Assembly: GCA_964438705.1 (NCBI GenBank) | Contig: CAYTKQ010000009.1 | Location: 48,945 to 112,944, forward strand | Direction of reading: 5' to 3' | DNA length: 64,000 nucleotides | Source: Christensenella sp964438705 | GTDB lineage: Bacteria; Bacillota; Clostridia; Christensenellales; Christensenellaceae | Shown here: positions 35,758 through 45,280 of the stretch, piece after piece | Numbering within the stretch: the stretch's first letter is position 1 | How the letters are laid out: each line of letters starts with the position of its first letter | Notes under the pieces: generated by a model | What the model saw: the letters and a program-made list of their open reading frames with translations, nothing else | The model's database searches: none | Told to the model about the DNA's origin: nothing | Program-made: the position numbers and the translations under genes

Positions 35758-36047
35758 TACTTTTGTTCACCTCCGCGCTGCTTATATTCTCTGATCGTCC
35801 GGATACCGGTGACGACCGGTATGCCAATCATTGCCGCCGCAATCCCCGCCGCACACCAGATCATCGCCGGGAGCGACACGAGGGCCGCCATCAACCACAA
35901 AACGACAAGGATCAAGGCGAGTTTTGCAATCACCAGCGGGACTGCAAACGCAGTGTTTTTTTTATCTGCCGTCATTGACGCAATGAGTTTTTTCAAAAGA
36001 AGAACCTCGAAGGCGCCTAGGCCGATCCCAATCAAAATGCCCCACAT
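35757..36047 (-). CDS. Small membrane protein at the head of the atp operon (AtpI-like)
   Basis: 96 residues with a short first helix (MWGILIGIGLGAFEVLLLKK) and two or three further hydrophobic segments at about 34-80, ending in a basic tail. Position before atpB and size fit the AtpI/AtpZ-type assembly or ion-supply proteins; sequence similarity is weak, so the assignment rests mostly on context. Confidence 0.65.
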   Translation of the reverse strand: MWGILIGIGLGAFEVLLLKKLIASMTADKKNTAFAVPLVIAKLALILVVLWLMAALVSLPAMIWCAAGIAAAMIGIPVVTGIRTIREYKQRGGEQK

Positions 36048-36067
36048 GACTACAACATACCCGCTTT

Positions 36068-36120
36068 GTTTATAAAAAATTTATAAACTATAGTTTAGAC
36101 CTATTTTTCTAAGAATGCAA
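36068..36120 (-). promoter_or_regulatory. Putative atp operon promoter with palindrome at the start site
   Basis: TTGCAT (36115-36120), 17-nt spacer, TAAACT (36092-36097) on the minus strand; predicted start near 36085. A perfect inverted repeat GTTTATAAA-AAA-TTTATAAAC (36068-36088) covers the start, and AAACTATAGTTT (36085-36096) overlaps the -10. Both could bind a regulator. The rest of the 36048-36200 intergenic stretch holds only the possible GNAT terminator (short TCGC/GCGA stem plus nine T at about 36128-36148). Confidence 0.45.
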
Positions 36121-36200
36121 CTCCCGACAATAAAAAAAAATCGCATTGGCGACCACAATCTTGCATTATCTCCTTCATGCGTCATAAAACGCACATTTGC

Positions 36201-37226
36201 TCAATACGTCTCAAAAAAACATGCCGTCTGTTGTCCAAACAGCGAATGCTCTGCGGTTCCGGCCAAAAGCGCCGCCAACTCCGCCGCAGAGACCTCTAGG
36301 TCCGCCGTTCCATCGGTATCGCATACATGATTTCCACGACCGCTTCCCCGCAGGAGCAGCCGGTATTCTTCCCCAAGAAATTCATCCGCCAGCAAAAGGA
36401 TCGTCTCTTGCTCCACTGGCTTTGCGTTCTTTAAAAGCCGCATCGGGTCTAGTACGCGCATCATCGTGAATTCCTCGCTGTTTGACGCTTCGCGCAATGA
36501 GGGCATGAGATAGTCGACTTGCGGCGCATCAATGCCCTGGAGCAACGTCTCGGGCGGCATTGCGCCCGGCACCAGCTCGAACACATCCGCTGTTTTTGCT
36601 TCGGTAAAATAAAGCGCGTAGGCAAAATCGTCCCCGTCGCGTACCGCCGCCTTTCCCCCATCCGCAAACAAAAGCTTTAACCATGCCGCAAACCGCTCAT
36701 TCGTACGCAAAAAGCAATTGTCAAACGACGCCATATAGCGCGCATACGCTTCGCGCATTTTTTCGATGGGGAGGTTTTCAAGCGAATCATAAACCGTGAC
36801 AAACGACTTTTGGCCCGCCCCGCCGCTCAGCATATGCCGCGTGATATACGCAATCGTTTCAAATCCAAACTGCCGATAGAAGGCATGCAAAAAAGGGTGC
36901 AAATAGACGCAGGAATGCCCACGCGCGCGCATATCGAGCATCGCTTGCTTTACAAGCTCACGCATCAACCCACGCTTTCGGGCCTCCGGCATGGTTGCAC
37001 ACCCTGCCAGAAAATCGATATCATACTTCATCCCCGCAAGTTTGGCGTGAAATTTCAACATGAAAAGATCAGCGATCAGGCTTCCGTTTTCCTCATATCC
37101 AAAGGAATCCTCTATGCGTGCCGCGCCGTCGAAATACGCATCAATAAATTCATCAGAATCACCAAAGCATGTTTTCCATATTTCTACAACCCGCGCTTTA
37201 TCTGCGTTTGAAAGCTTTCTGATCAT
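36201..37226 (-). CDS. GNAT family N-acetyltransferase, Eis-like with sterol-carrier-type C-domain
   Basis: 341 residues. The N-terminal GNAT fold has MIRKLSNADKARVVEIW and the acetyl-CoA loop ATMPEARKRGLMRELVKQA near residue 76; LHPFLHAFYRQFGFE follows near 109. The rest shows a second GNAT-like half and an SCP2-like end (GTADLEVSAAELAALLAG near 310), as in Eis proteins. Relatives acetylate amines, including aminoglycosides; the substrate here is unknown. It follows the DUF2156 gene by 5 nt. Confidence 0.8.
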   Translation of the reverse strand: MIRKLSNADKARVVEIWKTCFGDSDEFIDAYFDGAARIEDSFGYEENGSLIADLFMLKFHAKLAGMKYDIDFLAGCATMPEARKRGLMRELVKQAMLDMRARGHSCVYLHPFLHAFYRQFGFETIAYITRHMLSGGAGQKSFVTVYDSLENLPIEKMREAYARYMASFDNCFLRTNERFAAWLKLLFADGGKAAVRDGDDFAYALYFTEAKTADVFELVPGAMPPETLLQGIDAPQVDYLMPSLREASNSEEFTMMRVLDPMRLLKNAKPVEQETILLLADEFLGEEYRLLLRGSGRGNHVCDTDGTADLEVSAAELAALLAGTAEHSLFGQQTACFFETY

Positions 37227-37231
37227 CGCTT

Positions 37232-38143
37232 CTATTCTCCGCTCAGCAGTACATCATATTTTTCCAGCATGAACGCAGGGTGATAGGACTGCTTTGCCTT
37301 CCGTATCCCGGCGACACCCATATCCTCCGCTCGATTGATATACGTACAGTGCTCCCATACATTTGACACAAACGCATTGTTGATATAGGCAAACAAACCG
37401 TTTACATCCGACCGCGCTTTTTCGATGTGGATGATTGCCGTATCGCCGCTGATCTGCTCTCCAAAGGAAAACGCAGCGACCTCACCCGCAATCTTAATGA
37501 CACAGCCCTTAAAATTCAGTTCCTTCCAGTTGTCGAGCGCTTTTGTGATGGACAGCAGCTCCTCCTCGGCTTCGCGGGGGTCCGCGTCCTTATCCGCCGC
37601 CCAGCCCTCCTGCAAGGCGATACATTCTTCCCTGTATTTGTCGTCATACAGTTCAAATTCGCTGTTGTAGGTGCGCAGAAATGAATTGATGTGGTTGCGC
37701 TTCGAGTGGTATTTTTTTCCGGATAGCTCAATCAGGTCCTTTGCATTGTACACATATTCGGTATTGTATTCATCATATGCAAACGCATAGCGTTCCCCGC
37801 AGTCGCGCCTGATTTTTTCCACCATGCCCGGCGTTGCGCATTTCAGATAAAAAACACCGCCCTCACGCGTCATATGCGTCTCGCAAATCTCCATGTAGGG
37901 TGCGATGGATTCGTTTTCGTCTTTTAAATATGGCGGCAGTAAAAAAGGCTTATATACGTCGCTGTACATCGAAATGAACAGCGCTCCCCCTTGCGTGTCC
38001 ATTTCAATGTCCCACGCCTCCTGCCATGTATACATGTTCGAAAAAGAGGCTTCCGAGTGACGGAAGCCATGACCCAGCACAAATTCGTCGAACAGATTTT
38101 TTTCCTTCAAGTCCAATGGTCTAAAATTCAGCATAAAATTCAA
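37232..38143 (-). CDS. DUF2156 protein (phosphatidylglycerol lysyltransferase C-domain-like)
   Basis: 303 residues, soluble, made of two GNAT-like folds as in the catalytic part of MprF. Seen: FRPLDLKEKNLFDEF start, AKDLIELSGKKYHSKRNHIN near 138, and ADKDADPREAEEE near 183. No membrane domain, so it may act on another acceptor. The TTG start at 38143 is close to GAGGA; ATG 38134 is an alternative. It begins directly after the pyk stop. Confidence 0.78.
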   Translation of the reverse strand: MNFMLNFRPLDLKEKNLFDEFVLGHGFRHSEASFSNMYTWQEAWDIEMDTQGGALFISMYSDVYKPFLLPPYLKDENESIAPYMEICETHMTREGGVFYLKCATPGMVEKIRRDCGERYAFAYDEYNTEYVYNAKDLIELSGKKYHSKRNHINSFLRTYNSEFELYDDKYREECIALQEGWAADKDADPREAEEELLSITKALDNWKELNFKGCVIKIAGEVAAFSFGEQISGDTAIIHIEKARSDVNGLFAYINNAFVSNVWEHCTYINRAEDMGVAGIRKAKQSYHPAFMLEKYDVLLSGE

Positions 38144-39895
38144 TCAGTCCTCACGATTTTCATTGCAGACAAGCCCGCGCTCCGCATCCAGCTTAATGTG
38201 CGTGCCGCTCTTTAAAATCTGCGTCGCGCTCACCGCACCTACCAGCACCGGGATGTCGAGCGCCATACCGACGATTGCGGCGTGCGTATCCGGACCGTCT
38301 TCTTCTGTTATAATACCCGCAGATTGCTTCATTAAATCCAAAATATTATTTGACGTCGTGGGAACAACGAGAATATCGCCGCGTTTGAAAATCTGGCGTG
38401 CTTCCTTTTCCGTACGGGCCACGCACAGATTACCGGACGCGCACAGCCCGTTTACACCAGTTCCCTTCACAAGAACATCGCCAACGATGTGCACCTTCAA
38501 AAGATTCGTCGTCCCCGCGATTCCAAGCGGCACACCTGCCATGATGACGACAAGGTCCCCGTTTTCCAGCAGTCCCTCCTCTTTGCCGTTGTTGACCACC
38601 GTCTCAAACAGCTCGTCCGTATTGAACTTCTGTTCCACCTCCATGGGCGAAACCCCCCACGACATGCTGAGCTGCCTGCACACCTGTAAATCTGGTGAAC
38701 AGCCGATGATCGGGATCGACGGCCTGTATTTGGACACCATGCGCACCGATTTTCCAGTTTTGGTCACGGCGATGATCGCCGATGCGCCAAGGTCGTATGC
38801 GGTGGTGCACGCGGCATGCGAAATCGCGTTTGTCACGTCCGAAATCTGCGCCATTTCATTTTTTTTGAAACGCATTTCATAGTTGATATCTTTTTCTGTA
38901 CGCAGGGCGATGCGTGCCATAGTTTTCACGCATTCCACAGGGTATTTGCCCGCTGCTGTCTCGCCTGACAGCATAATAGCGCTCGTACCGTCATAAATCG
39001 CGTTTGCGATGTCCGTCGTCTCTGCCCGCGTCGGGCGCGGATTGTGCATCATGCTCTCCAGCATCTGCGTTGCGGTGATAACGATTTTGCCCGCGCTGTA
39101 GGCCTTCCGGATCAACTGTTTTTGCAGCACCGGCACCTCTTCGAGCGGTATTTCCACCCCCATGTCGCCGCGCGCCACCATGATGCCGTCGGACACGCGC
39201 AGGATATCGTCAATATTCTTGACGCCCTCCGCATTTTCAATCTTGGCGATGATCTTGACTGTTTTGCACTTGTGCTCGTCCAGAATGCGCTTGATATCAA
39301 GGATGTCCTGTTCACTGCGCGTAAAGCTTGCTGCAATAAAATCGATGTTATGTTCGATGCCAAATATGATATCCGCTTTGTCTTTGTCACTGATGTAAGG
39401 AAGAGAAACGGAAAACCCCGGTACATTCACGCCCTTGCGGTCACCCACATGGCCTCCGTTCAATACTTTGCAGGTGATCTCTGTGTCGGTGATGCAGGTT
39501 ACCTGCATCTCGATCAGGCCATCGTCAATAAGCACAATCGCCCCTTGTGCCAGATCCATCGGCAAATCCTTAAAGGACACGGAGACGATGCTCTCATCCC
39601 CCTCCACTTCACGTGTCGTGAGTGTGAAGGTATCGCCCTCCTTGAGCTCTACCGATCCGTTTTTAAAGGTGCCGATCCTGATTTCCGGCCCTTTTGTGTC
39701 GAGCAGGCAGGCAATGAACCGCCCCATATCCTTGGCGATTTTTCTGACCTTTTCGACACGCGCAAGCTGTATTTGGTGATCGCCGTGCGAAAAGTTGAGA
39801 CGGGCCACATCCATACCCGCTTCCGCCATGCGCAGTATCGTATTTTCATCTTCGCTTGATGGTCCCAGCGTGCAAATAATTTTTGTTTTTCTCAT
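38144..39895 (-). CDS. pyk: Pyruvate kinase with C-terminal PEP-utiliser domain
   Basis: 583 residues from ATG 39895 (MRKTKIICTLGPSS), which has AGGAG 8 nt upstream. Catalytic core residues 1-470 with MDVARLNFSHGD near 29, KIIAKIENAEGVKNIDDI near 220 and MVARGDMGVEIP near 242. Residues about 475-583 form the extra phosphohistidine-type domain found in many Firmicutes enzymes (GGxxxH-like DGPDTHAAIVGMALDIP near 533). Confidence 0.96.
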   Translation of the reverse strand: MRKTKIICTLGPSSEDENTILRMAEAGMDVARLNFSHGDHQIQLARVEKVRKIAKDMGRFIACLLDTKGPEIRIGTFKNGSVELKEGDTFTLTTREVEGDESIVSVSFKDLPMDLAQGAIVLIDDGLIEMQVTCITDTEITCKVLNGGHVGDRKGVNVPGFSVSLPYISDKDKADIIFGIEHNIDFIAASFTRSEQDILDIKRILDEHKCKTVKIIAKIENAEGVKNIDDILRVSDGIMVARGDMGVEIPLEEVPVLQKQLIRKAYSAGKIVITATQMLESMMHNPRPTRAETTDIANAIYDGTSAIMLSGETAAGKYPVECVKTMARIALRTEKDINYEMRFKKNEMAQISDVTNAISHAACTTAYDLGASAIIAVTKTGKSVRMVSKYRPSIPIIGCSPDLQVCRQLSMSWGVSPMEVEQKFNTDELFETVVNNGKEEGLLENGDLVVIMAGVPLGIAGTTNLLKVHIVGDVLVKGTGVNGLCASGNLCVARTEKEARQIFKRGDILVVPTTSNNILDLMKQSAGIITEEDGPDTHAAIVGMALDIPVLVGAVSATQILKSGTHIKLDAERGLVCNENRED

Positions 39896-39991
39896 CGCAT
39901 ATTCTCCTGTAGATTTCAAATTATTATACCGCTTCCATTGTAACATAGAAGCGCTAAAAAATCTCTTTGGTGCACCGCGGTTTCATTGCTC

Positions 39992-40031
39992 GGCAAAAAA
40001 ATAAAGGCTGCAATGCCGCAGCCTTTATCTT
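39992..40031 (-). terminator. Intrinsic terminator after the EF-G-like gene
   Basis: Minus strand: ATAAAGGCTGC and GCAGCCTTTAT arms, GGCATT loop, then seven T. It ends the transcript of the EF-G paralogue ahead of pyk. Confidence 0.88.
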
Positions 40032-40044
40032 ATCATTTTTCAGC

Positions 40045-42120
40045 TCATTCTTCCATATCTTTTTTTGCCTGCTCGATGACTTTTGCGGCCATCTGTGCGG
40101 GCACTTCTTCATAACGTTCAAACGTTTGCTTGAAGGATCCTCTTGCCTGCGTCATAGAACGCAGATCCGTGGCATATTTGAACATTTCGCTCATGGGGAC
40201 CTCAGCGGTCACCTCCTGCATGCCATCCATCGGGTTCATTCCAAGAATGCGTCCGCGGCGACGGTTGAGGTCTCCGATGATGTCGCCCATATATTCATCC
40301 GGTATCGTTACAACTACCTTCAAAATGGGTTCCAGCAATACGGGATTTGCTTCCGCCATGCCTTTTTTGAACGCGAGGTTCGCCGCAACTTTGAACGCCA
40401 TTTCCGACGAATCGACGGTATGATAAGAACCGTCATAAAGCGTACATTTCAGCCCGACAACCGGATACCCTGCCAAAACGCCCTTTTTGATGCTTTCCTT
40501 AAGGCCTTTTTCCACTGCGGGGATATACTGCCGCGGCACGACGCCGCCCACAATTTTGTCCTCAAAGATAAAATCCGCAAGCCCATCCGGAACGGGTGAA
40601 AACTCGACCCATACGTCTCCATATTGCCCGTGGCCGCCGGACTGCTTTTTGTGCTTGCCCTGCGCCTTCACATCTTTTTTGATGGCCTCGCGATAAGGGA
40701 TGCGCGGATCATGCAGCTCGCCTTCCACATTAAATTTGCTCTTCAGCTTATTGTTGATGATTTCCAGATGCATTTCACCCATGCCGTTTGCGAGCATATC
40801 GCCCGTCTCGGTATCCTTCACAAGCTTAAAGGTCGGGTCTTCATCCTCCAGACGATGCAGACCGGAAAACACCTTTTCTTCCTCGCCTTTTTTCTTCGCG
40901 CCGACTGCGAGAGAAATGCACGGTTCCGGAAATTTGATTGGCATATATTTCACTACACAGCTCGTCGCGCAAAGCGTATCGCCCGTCACGGTGTGCTGCA
41001 GTTTGGACACAGCACCGATATCGCCCGCCATAAGCTCACCCACATTGATCAGCTTTTTGCCGCGCATGATGCCGAGGCCCGAGCATTTTTCGGGTTTTCC
41101 CGTGTTGGCGTTCGCAATCTGCATATCGGACTTCAGCGTACCCTGAGAAATCTTGATGACGGACAGCTTGCCTACAAACGGGTCGGCGATGGTCTTTAAT
41201 ACGTGCGCTGTGAATGGAGCGGAAGAATCCACCTTCAGCGTGACGGGATTGCCCGACATATCTGTCACCTCATCCTCCGGAATTTCGGAGGCATTGGGCA
41301 TCAATGCGATCAGCTCGTCCATCAGCGTCTTTACACCGAGATTCAACGACGCCGCGCTCACAAACACGGGCGCAATGCTGCCCTGCCTGATCCCTTCGCG
41401 GAGCCCCTTTAGGATATCGCCTTCCGAAAGCTCCTGCCCGTCAAAAAACTTTTCCATCAGCTCTTCGTCATTTCCGGCGGCATTTTCCACAAGTGTTTCG
41501 CGCAAACTTTGCGCATCCGTCATGCATTCGCTCGGGATATCCGCTTCCTTTGTTCCCGCTCCGTCAAACATCTTCGCCTTCATCGCGATGATATCGATAA
41601 TGCCTGTAAATTTTCCGTCCTGCAGCACCGGCATTTGCACCGCCGTTACCGCCGATGTGTATTTTGTGCCAAGCGCGGCGACCGTTTTCACATAGTCCGC
41701 ATGCTCTTTGTCGATTTGGTTCACAACGAATGCCCGCGGCATATTGTGTGCCTCGCAGTAATCGTATGCCTTTTGCGCCCCCACCGGGACAACGCCGCTT
41801 GCGCTTAGGACGATGAGCGCGCTGTCTCCAAGCTCATACGCCGCGACCGCTTCGCCTTCAAAGTCAAAATAGCCGGGTGCGTCAATCAGATTGATCTTTT
41901 TATCGTTCCACTCTACGGGAGCCAGTGCAAGACCGATTGAAATTTGGCGCTTGGTTTCCTCTGCGTCGTAATCCGTGGTGGTATTTCCGTCCTCTACACG
42001 CCCCATGCGCTCGGTTGCGCCGGAATCAAAAAGCATTGCCTCGACGAGCGTTGTCTTTCCTTCGCCACCGTGCCCGACGACCGCAATGTTAAAAATGTCC
42101 TGTGAATGATATACTTTCAT
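40045..42120 (-). CDS. Elongation factor G-like GTPase (non-canonical paralogue)
   Basis: 691 residues with the five-domain EF-G layout. G1 is GHGGEGKTT near residue 15 (canonical GHIDAGKT). The switch II motif, normally DTPGH, is DAPGY near 82, so the catalytic His is replaced by Tyr. G4 is NQID rather than NKxD, near 137. Domains IV and V are present (LNRRRGRILGM near 615). It belongs to the EF-G-like group of Firmicutes whose role is not settled. ATG 42120 follows GGGAGG; a TTG two codons upstream is possible. Monocistronic. Confidence 0.88.
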   Translation of the reverse strand: MKVYHSQDIFNIAVVGHGGEGKTTLVEAMLFDSGATERMGRVEDGNTTTDYDAEETKRQISIGLALAPVEWNDKKINLIDAPGYFDFEGEAVAAYELGDSALIVLSASGVVPVGAQKAYDYCEAHNMPRAFVVNQIDKEHADYVKTVAALGTKYTSAVTAVQMPVLQDGKFTGIIDIIAMKAKMFDGAGTKEADIPSECMTDAQSLRETLVENAAGNDEELMEKFFDGQELSEGDILKGLREGIRQGSIAPVFVSAASLNLGVKTLMDELIALMPNASEIPEDEVTDMSGNPVTLKVDSSAPFTAHVLKTIADPFVGKLSVIKISQGTLKSDMQIANANTGKPEKCSGLGIMRGKKLINVGELMAGDIGAVSKLQHTVTGDTLCATSCVVKYMPIKFPEPCISLAVGAKKKGEEEKVFSGLHRLEDEDPTFKLVKDTETGDMLANGMGEMHLEIINNKLKSKFNVEGELHDPRIPYREAIKKDVKAQGKHKKQSGGHGQYGDVWVEFSPVPDGLADFIFEDKIVGGVVPRQYIPAVEKGLKESIKKGVLAGYPVVGLKCTLYDGSYHTVDSSEMAFKVAANLAFKKGMAEANPVLLEPILKVVVTIPDEYMGDIIGDLNRRRGRILGMNPMDGMQEVTAEVPMSEMFKYATDLRSMTQARGSFKQTFERYEEVPAQMAAKVIEQAKKDMEE

Positions 42121-42315
42121 GTACAATAGACCTCCCTAACTAAGAATTATTTATGTGAAGCCCTATAAACTATATATCTATAATATCAGAAATGAATTTA
42201 CAATCAGTGTAACAGATTTATGTCAAAAAATAAATAAATTTTTGAATTTATTATGGAATTCAAAGGGATTCTGTGCAATAATAATGGCAGCACTTGAATT
42301 TTTGAGGAGTATTCT

Positions 42316-42609
42316 ATGAAAAAACTTACGGAAAAGCAGATTGATTTTTTACAGATTTTTGTAGGCCTTGTCGCCGGTCTGGGCATTTGGGCCGCCATCT
42401 ATTTGGGAAGCAATTCAGATAACATTATTCTTCAATATCTGTTTTTGGGCATTTTCCTCGTGGTGATATTCAGCCAGAGAAAGATAGAGCGCACCTACGA
42501 TATCCGGCTTACAAAATTCACCAAGTTTTGGTTGATTGGGCTGATTATTGGGCTGGGCTTGTTCATACTCGTGGGTTTCCTCACCGGGCAGTTTACCACG
42601 CCAGCTTAA
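42316..42609 (+). CDS. Small three-segment membrane protein, unknown function
   Basis: 97 residues with a clear GAGGAG site 7 nt before ATG. Hydrophobic segments at about 11-29, 36-50 and 71-91; basic cytoplasmic loop RKIERTYDIRLTKFTK between the second and third. No family recognised. It is alone on the plus strand, between the divergent EF-G-like gene and a strong terminator; 42127-42315 upstream is AT-rich and holds TTGACA (42221-42226) facing the EF-G-like gene. Confidence 0.75.
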   Translation: MKKLTEKQIDFLQIFVGLVAGLGIWAAIYLGSNSDNIILQYLFLGIFLVVIFSQRKIERTYDIRLTKFTKFWLIGLIIGLGLFILVGFLTGQFTTPA

Positions 42610-42623
42610 GCAACGTTTATACA

Positions 42624-42657
42624 ATAAAAAATCCGGCTTTTTCAAGCCGGATTTTTT
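42624..42657. terminator. Bidirectional terminator
   Basis: AAAAAATCCGGCTT and AAGCCGGATTTTTT arms around a TTTTC loop. It serves the plus-strand small membrane gene and the minus-strand barrel gene that converge here. Confidence 0.9.
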
Positions 42658-42668
42658 GTATTCTTCAT

Positions 42669-43328
42669 TTAAAGGGTTTCCCGAAACAACTGCATCGTTT
42701 TTTTAAACAGCTCCCCGTTCGCGGGCGGCGTATAGGTGATCGCGTCCGCGCCGCAGGCGATCGTCTCCCTGATGCTGTCGTCTGACGGGCCTCCTGTGGC
42801 AATGATGGGGATATAGGGGTATTTGTTTCGAATCCGTTCAATGATGCTGCACGTATTGCCCGCGCCGGAAACGTTGAGAATGTCCGCGCCGCTCTCAATC
42901 CTGCGTTCTACATCCTCCTTTTCGGATACCACCGTAACAACGACGGGAATATCGATGCGTTTTTTGATTTTCGCGATGATCTCGTTGTCCGTCTCAGGAC
43001 TCAACACCGCGCCCATCGCCCCGCGAAATTCCGCTTCAAGCGCAAGATTCACTGCGCGCTTATCATCGAGCTCCCTGCCCCCTACGCTGCACATCACCGG
43101 AATATCCGCCGTTGCCATGATCGCCTGATTGATGGAGGGCTGCGGCGTGAAGGGATAGACCGCCATGATCGCGTCCGCGTTCGTATTTTTGATCAGCGCG
43201 ATATCTGTGGTGAAAAGAAACGACCGCAGCGTCCGCCCGAATATCTTGATGCCCGGCGCGGCACTGATCACATCCGGTACGGAGATGATCAGATATCTCA
43301 ATTTGCTCTCAAATTCTTTTGCAGCCAT
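42669..43328 (-). CDS. Beta/alpha-barrel protein, putative hydrolase-like, unknown function
   Basis: 219 residues from ATG 43328 (GGAGG 6 nt upstream; the ATG two codons earlier touches it). TIM-barrel strands end in the pattern AIMAVYPFTPQP, IPVMCSVGG, GAMGAVLSPET, IPVVVTVVSE, GADILNVSGAG and IPIIATGGPSDDSI. The last motif looks like a phosphate-binding loop. Relatives in Clostridia are annotated only as barrel or hydrolase proteins; no reaction can be assigned. Monocistronic. Confidence 0.75.
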   Translation of the reverse strand: MAAKEFESKLRYLIISVPDVISAAPGIKIFGRTLRSFLFTTDIALIKNTNADAIMAVYPFTPQPSINQAIMATADIPVMCSVGGRELDDKRAVNLALEAEFRGAMGAVLSPETDNEIIAKIKKRIDIPVVVTVVSEKEDVERRIESGADILNVSGAGNTCSIIERIRNKYPYIPIIATGGPSDDSIRETIACGADAITYTPPANGELFKKTMQLFRETL

Positions 43329-43403
43329 AGTCATCCTCCACGTTGATCTTTACACCATCAGTATCATATATTTCTTTACGAAAATCAACCTTGTCCGGCG
43401 GTC

Positions 43404-45224
43404 TTATTTTTTGTTTGATTTCATCCTCTGCTGATGATCGAGCACACGCTTTCTGATGCGCAGGTTTTCGGGCGTTACCTCAAGAAGTTCATCCTCGCCC
43501 AAAAATTCCAGCATTTCCTCGAGGCTCATGTTGCGCGGCGGAACGAGCCGCAGCGCATCGTCGCTGCCCGAGGCGCGCACGTTTGATGCATGCTTCTTTT
43601 TGCATACGTTCACCACGAGATCCTCGTTTTTCGGCGAACACCCGACGACCATACCCATGTAAACGGGCACGCCCGCGCCGATAAACAGCGTTCCGCGCTC
43701 CTGCGCGTTATACAGGCCATAGGTGACCGCGTCTCCCGTTTCAAATGCCACCAGCGAGCCGAGCGAACGTCTGTCGATGTCGCCCTTATAAGGCTCGTAG
43801 CCGTCAAATACAGTATTGAGTATGCCTTCACCACGCGTATCCGTCAAAAATTCGCTGCGGTATCCAAACAATCCACGCGCGGGAATTTTGAACTCGATGC
43901 GCATCCGTTCTCCCTGCGGCGTCATGTGCACCATTTCCGATTTGCGTGAACCGAGTTTTTCAATTACGCTGCCCACGCTCTCGGAGGGAACGTCCACCAG
44001 CAGGCGTTCGATTGGCTCGCACATATGTCCGTCAATCGTTTTATAGAGCACCTTGGGTGCGCCCACCATAAATTCATAGCCCTCGCGACGCATCGTCTCG
44101 ATCAGGATAGAAAGATGCATTTCTCCGCGTCCCATCACGCGGAAGGTCTCTGGACTGTCCGTCTCGTGCACAGCAAGCGATACATCCTTACGCAACTCGG
44201 ACATCAGACGGTCGCGCAGATGACGCGAAGTGACAAACTTCCCTTCCCGCCCTGCAAACGGGCCGTTGTTGACCGAAAACGTCATTTCCACCGTGGGCTC
44301 CGATATCTTAACAAACGGGATGGGCTCGAATACATACGGCGCGCACACCGTGTTTCCGATGTTTACGTTATCAAGCCCCGAAAACGCGATGACATCTCCG
44401 GCCTTTGCCGTCTCCACCGGCGTTCTTTTCAAGCCGTCATATTCATAGATGGCTGTGACCTTGCCATTGGCGCAGAGGTCCTCGACGTGATAATCGCACA
44501 GCGAGACCTCCTGCCCTGTTTTGATCGTACCGCGCTCGATGCGCCCCACCGCGATGCGCCCCACGTAATCGTTGTAATCGATGGATGAGACGAGCATTTG
44601 CAGCGGGCCGTCGGGATCGCCTTCCGGCGCGGGAATATAGCTTAGGATCGTATCAAACAGCGGTTTTAAATCCGTTCCCTGCTTGTTGGGGTCCATTGTC
44701 GCCGTACCCTCCCGGCCCGAACAATAGACGATCGGACTGTCGAGCTGTTCGTCCGTCGCATCAAGCTCCAAAAGCAGCTCGAGGACCTCGTCGCCCACAT
44801 CGTTTAACCTTGCGTCCGGCCTGTCCATCTTGTTGACCACGATAATCACCCGATGATTCAGCTCAAGTGCCTTTTGCAGCACAAACCGTGTTTGCGGCAT
44901 CGGTCCTTCAAAGGAATCCACCAGCAGTAAAACGCCGTTCACCATCTTCAGCACACGTTCCACTTCGCCGCCGAAATCCGCGTGTCCGGGCGTATCCACA
45001 ATGTTTATTTTTACGTCGTTATAATAAGTCGCCGTATTTTTTGCCAAAATCGTGATTCCGCGCTCCCGTTCCAGATCGCCGGAATCCATGACGCGGTCCG
45101 CCACGACCTGATTGTCGCGGAATGTGCCGCCCTGCTTAAGCATTTCATCCACAAGCGTCGTCTTTCCGTGGTCGACGTGTGCGATGATCGCTACATTTCT
45201 CAAATCTTCTCTAATCACTCTCAT
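43404..45224 (-). CDS. typA: Ribosome-associated GTPase TypA/BipA
   Basis: Translation-factor GTPase that binds 70S and 50S particles under stress. About 606 residues: G1 AHVDHGKTTLVD near 15, DTPGHADF near 75, NKMDRPDAR near 129; then domains II-III, V and the TypA C-terminal domain (GEGILNTVFDGYEPYKGDI near 480). Start ATG 45224; a GTG two codons later has better spacing from GGGAG and gives the typical IREDLRN start. Confidence 0.95.
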   Translation of the reverse strand: MRVIREDLRNVAIIAHVDHGKTTLVDEMLKQGGTFRDNQVVADRVMDSGDLERERGITILAKNTATYYNDVKINIVDTPGHADFGGEVERVLKMVNGVLLLVDSFEGPMPQTRFVLQKALELNHRVIIVVNKMDRPDARLNDVGDEVLELLLELDATDEQLDSPIVYCSGREGTATMDPNKQGTDLKPLFDTILSYIPAPEGDPDGPLQMLVSSIDYNDYVGRIAVGRIERGTIKTGQEVSLCDYHVEDLCANGKVTAIYEYDGLKRTPVETAKAGDVIAFSGLDNVNIGNTVCAPYVFEPIPFVKISEPTVEMTFSVNNGPFAGREGKFVTSRHLRDRLMSELRKDVSLAVHETDSPETFRVMGRGEMHLSILIETMRREGYEFMVGAPKVLYKTIDGHMCEPIERLLVDVPSESVGSVIEKLGSRKSEMVHMTPQGERMRIEFKIPARGLFGYRSEFLTDTRGEGILNTVFDGYEPYKGDIDRRSLGSLVAFETGDAVTYGLYNAQERGTLFIGAGVPVYMGMVVGCSPKNEDLVVNVCKKKHASNVRASGSDDALRLVPPRNMSLEEMLEFLGEDELLEVTPENLRIRKRVLDHQQRMKSNKK

Positions 45225-45247
45225 TCTCCCTTTCTTCAAAACAATTT

Positions 45248-45276
45248 ATTATATATCAAAATGCGTCTGTACGCAA
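45248..45276 (-). promoter_or_regulatory. Putative typA promoter
   Basis: TTGCGT (45271-45276), 17-nt spacer, TATAAT (45248-45253) on the minus strand, about 24 nt before the start codon. Confidence 0.6.
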
Positions 45277-45280
45277 GGCT

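Noticed and set aside
39044..39859. 271-codon open frame on the plus strand
   Set aside because: Antisense to pyruvate kinase with intact catalytic motifs; no ribosome binding site.
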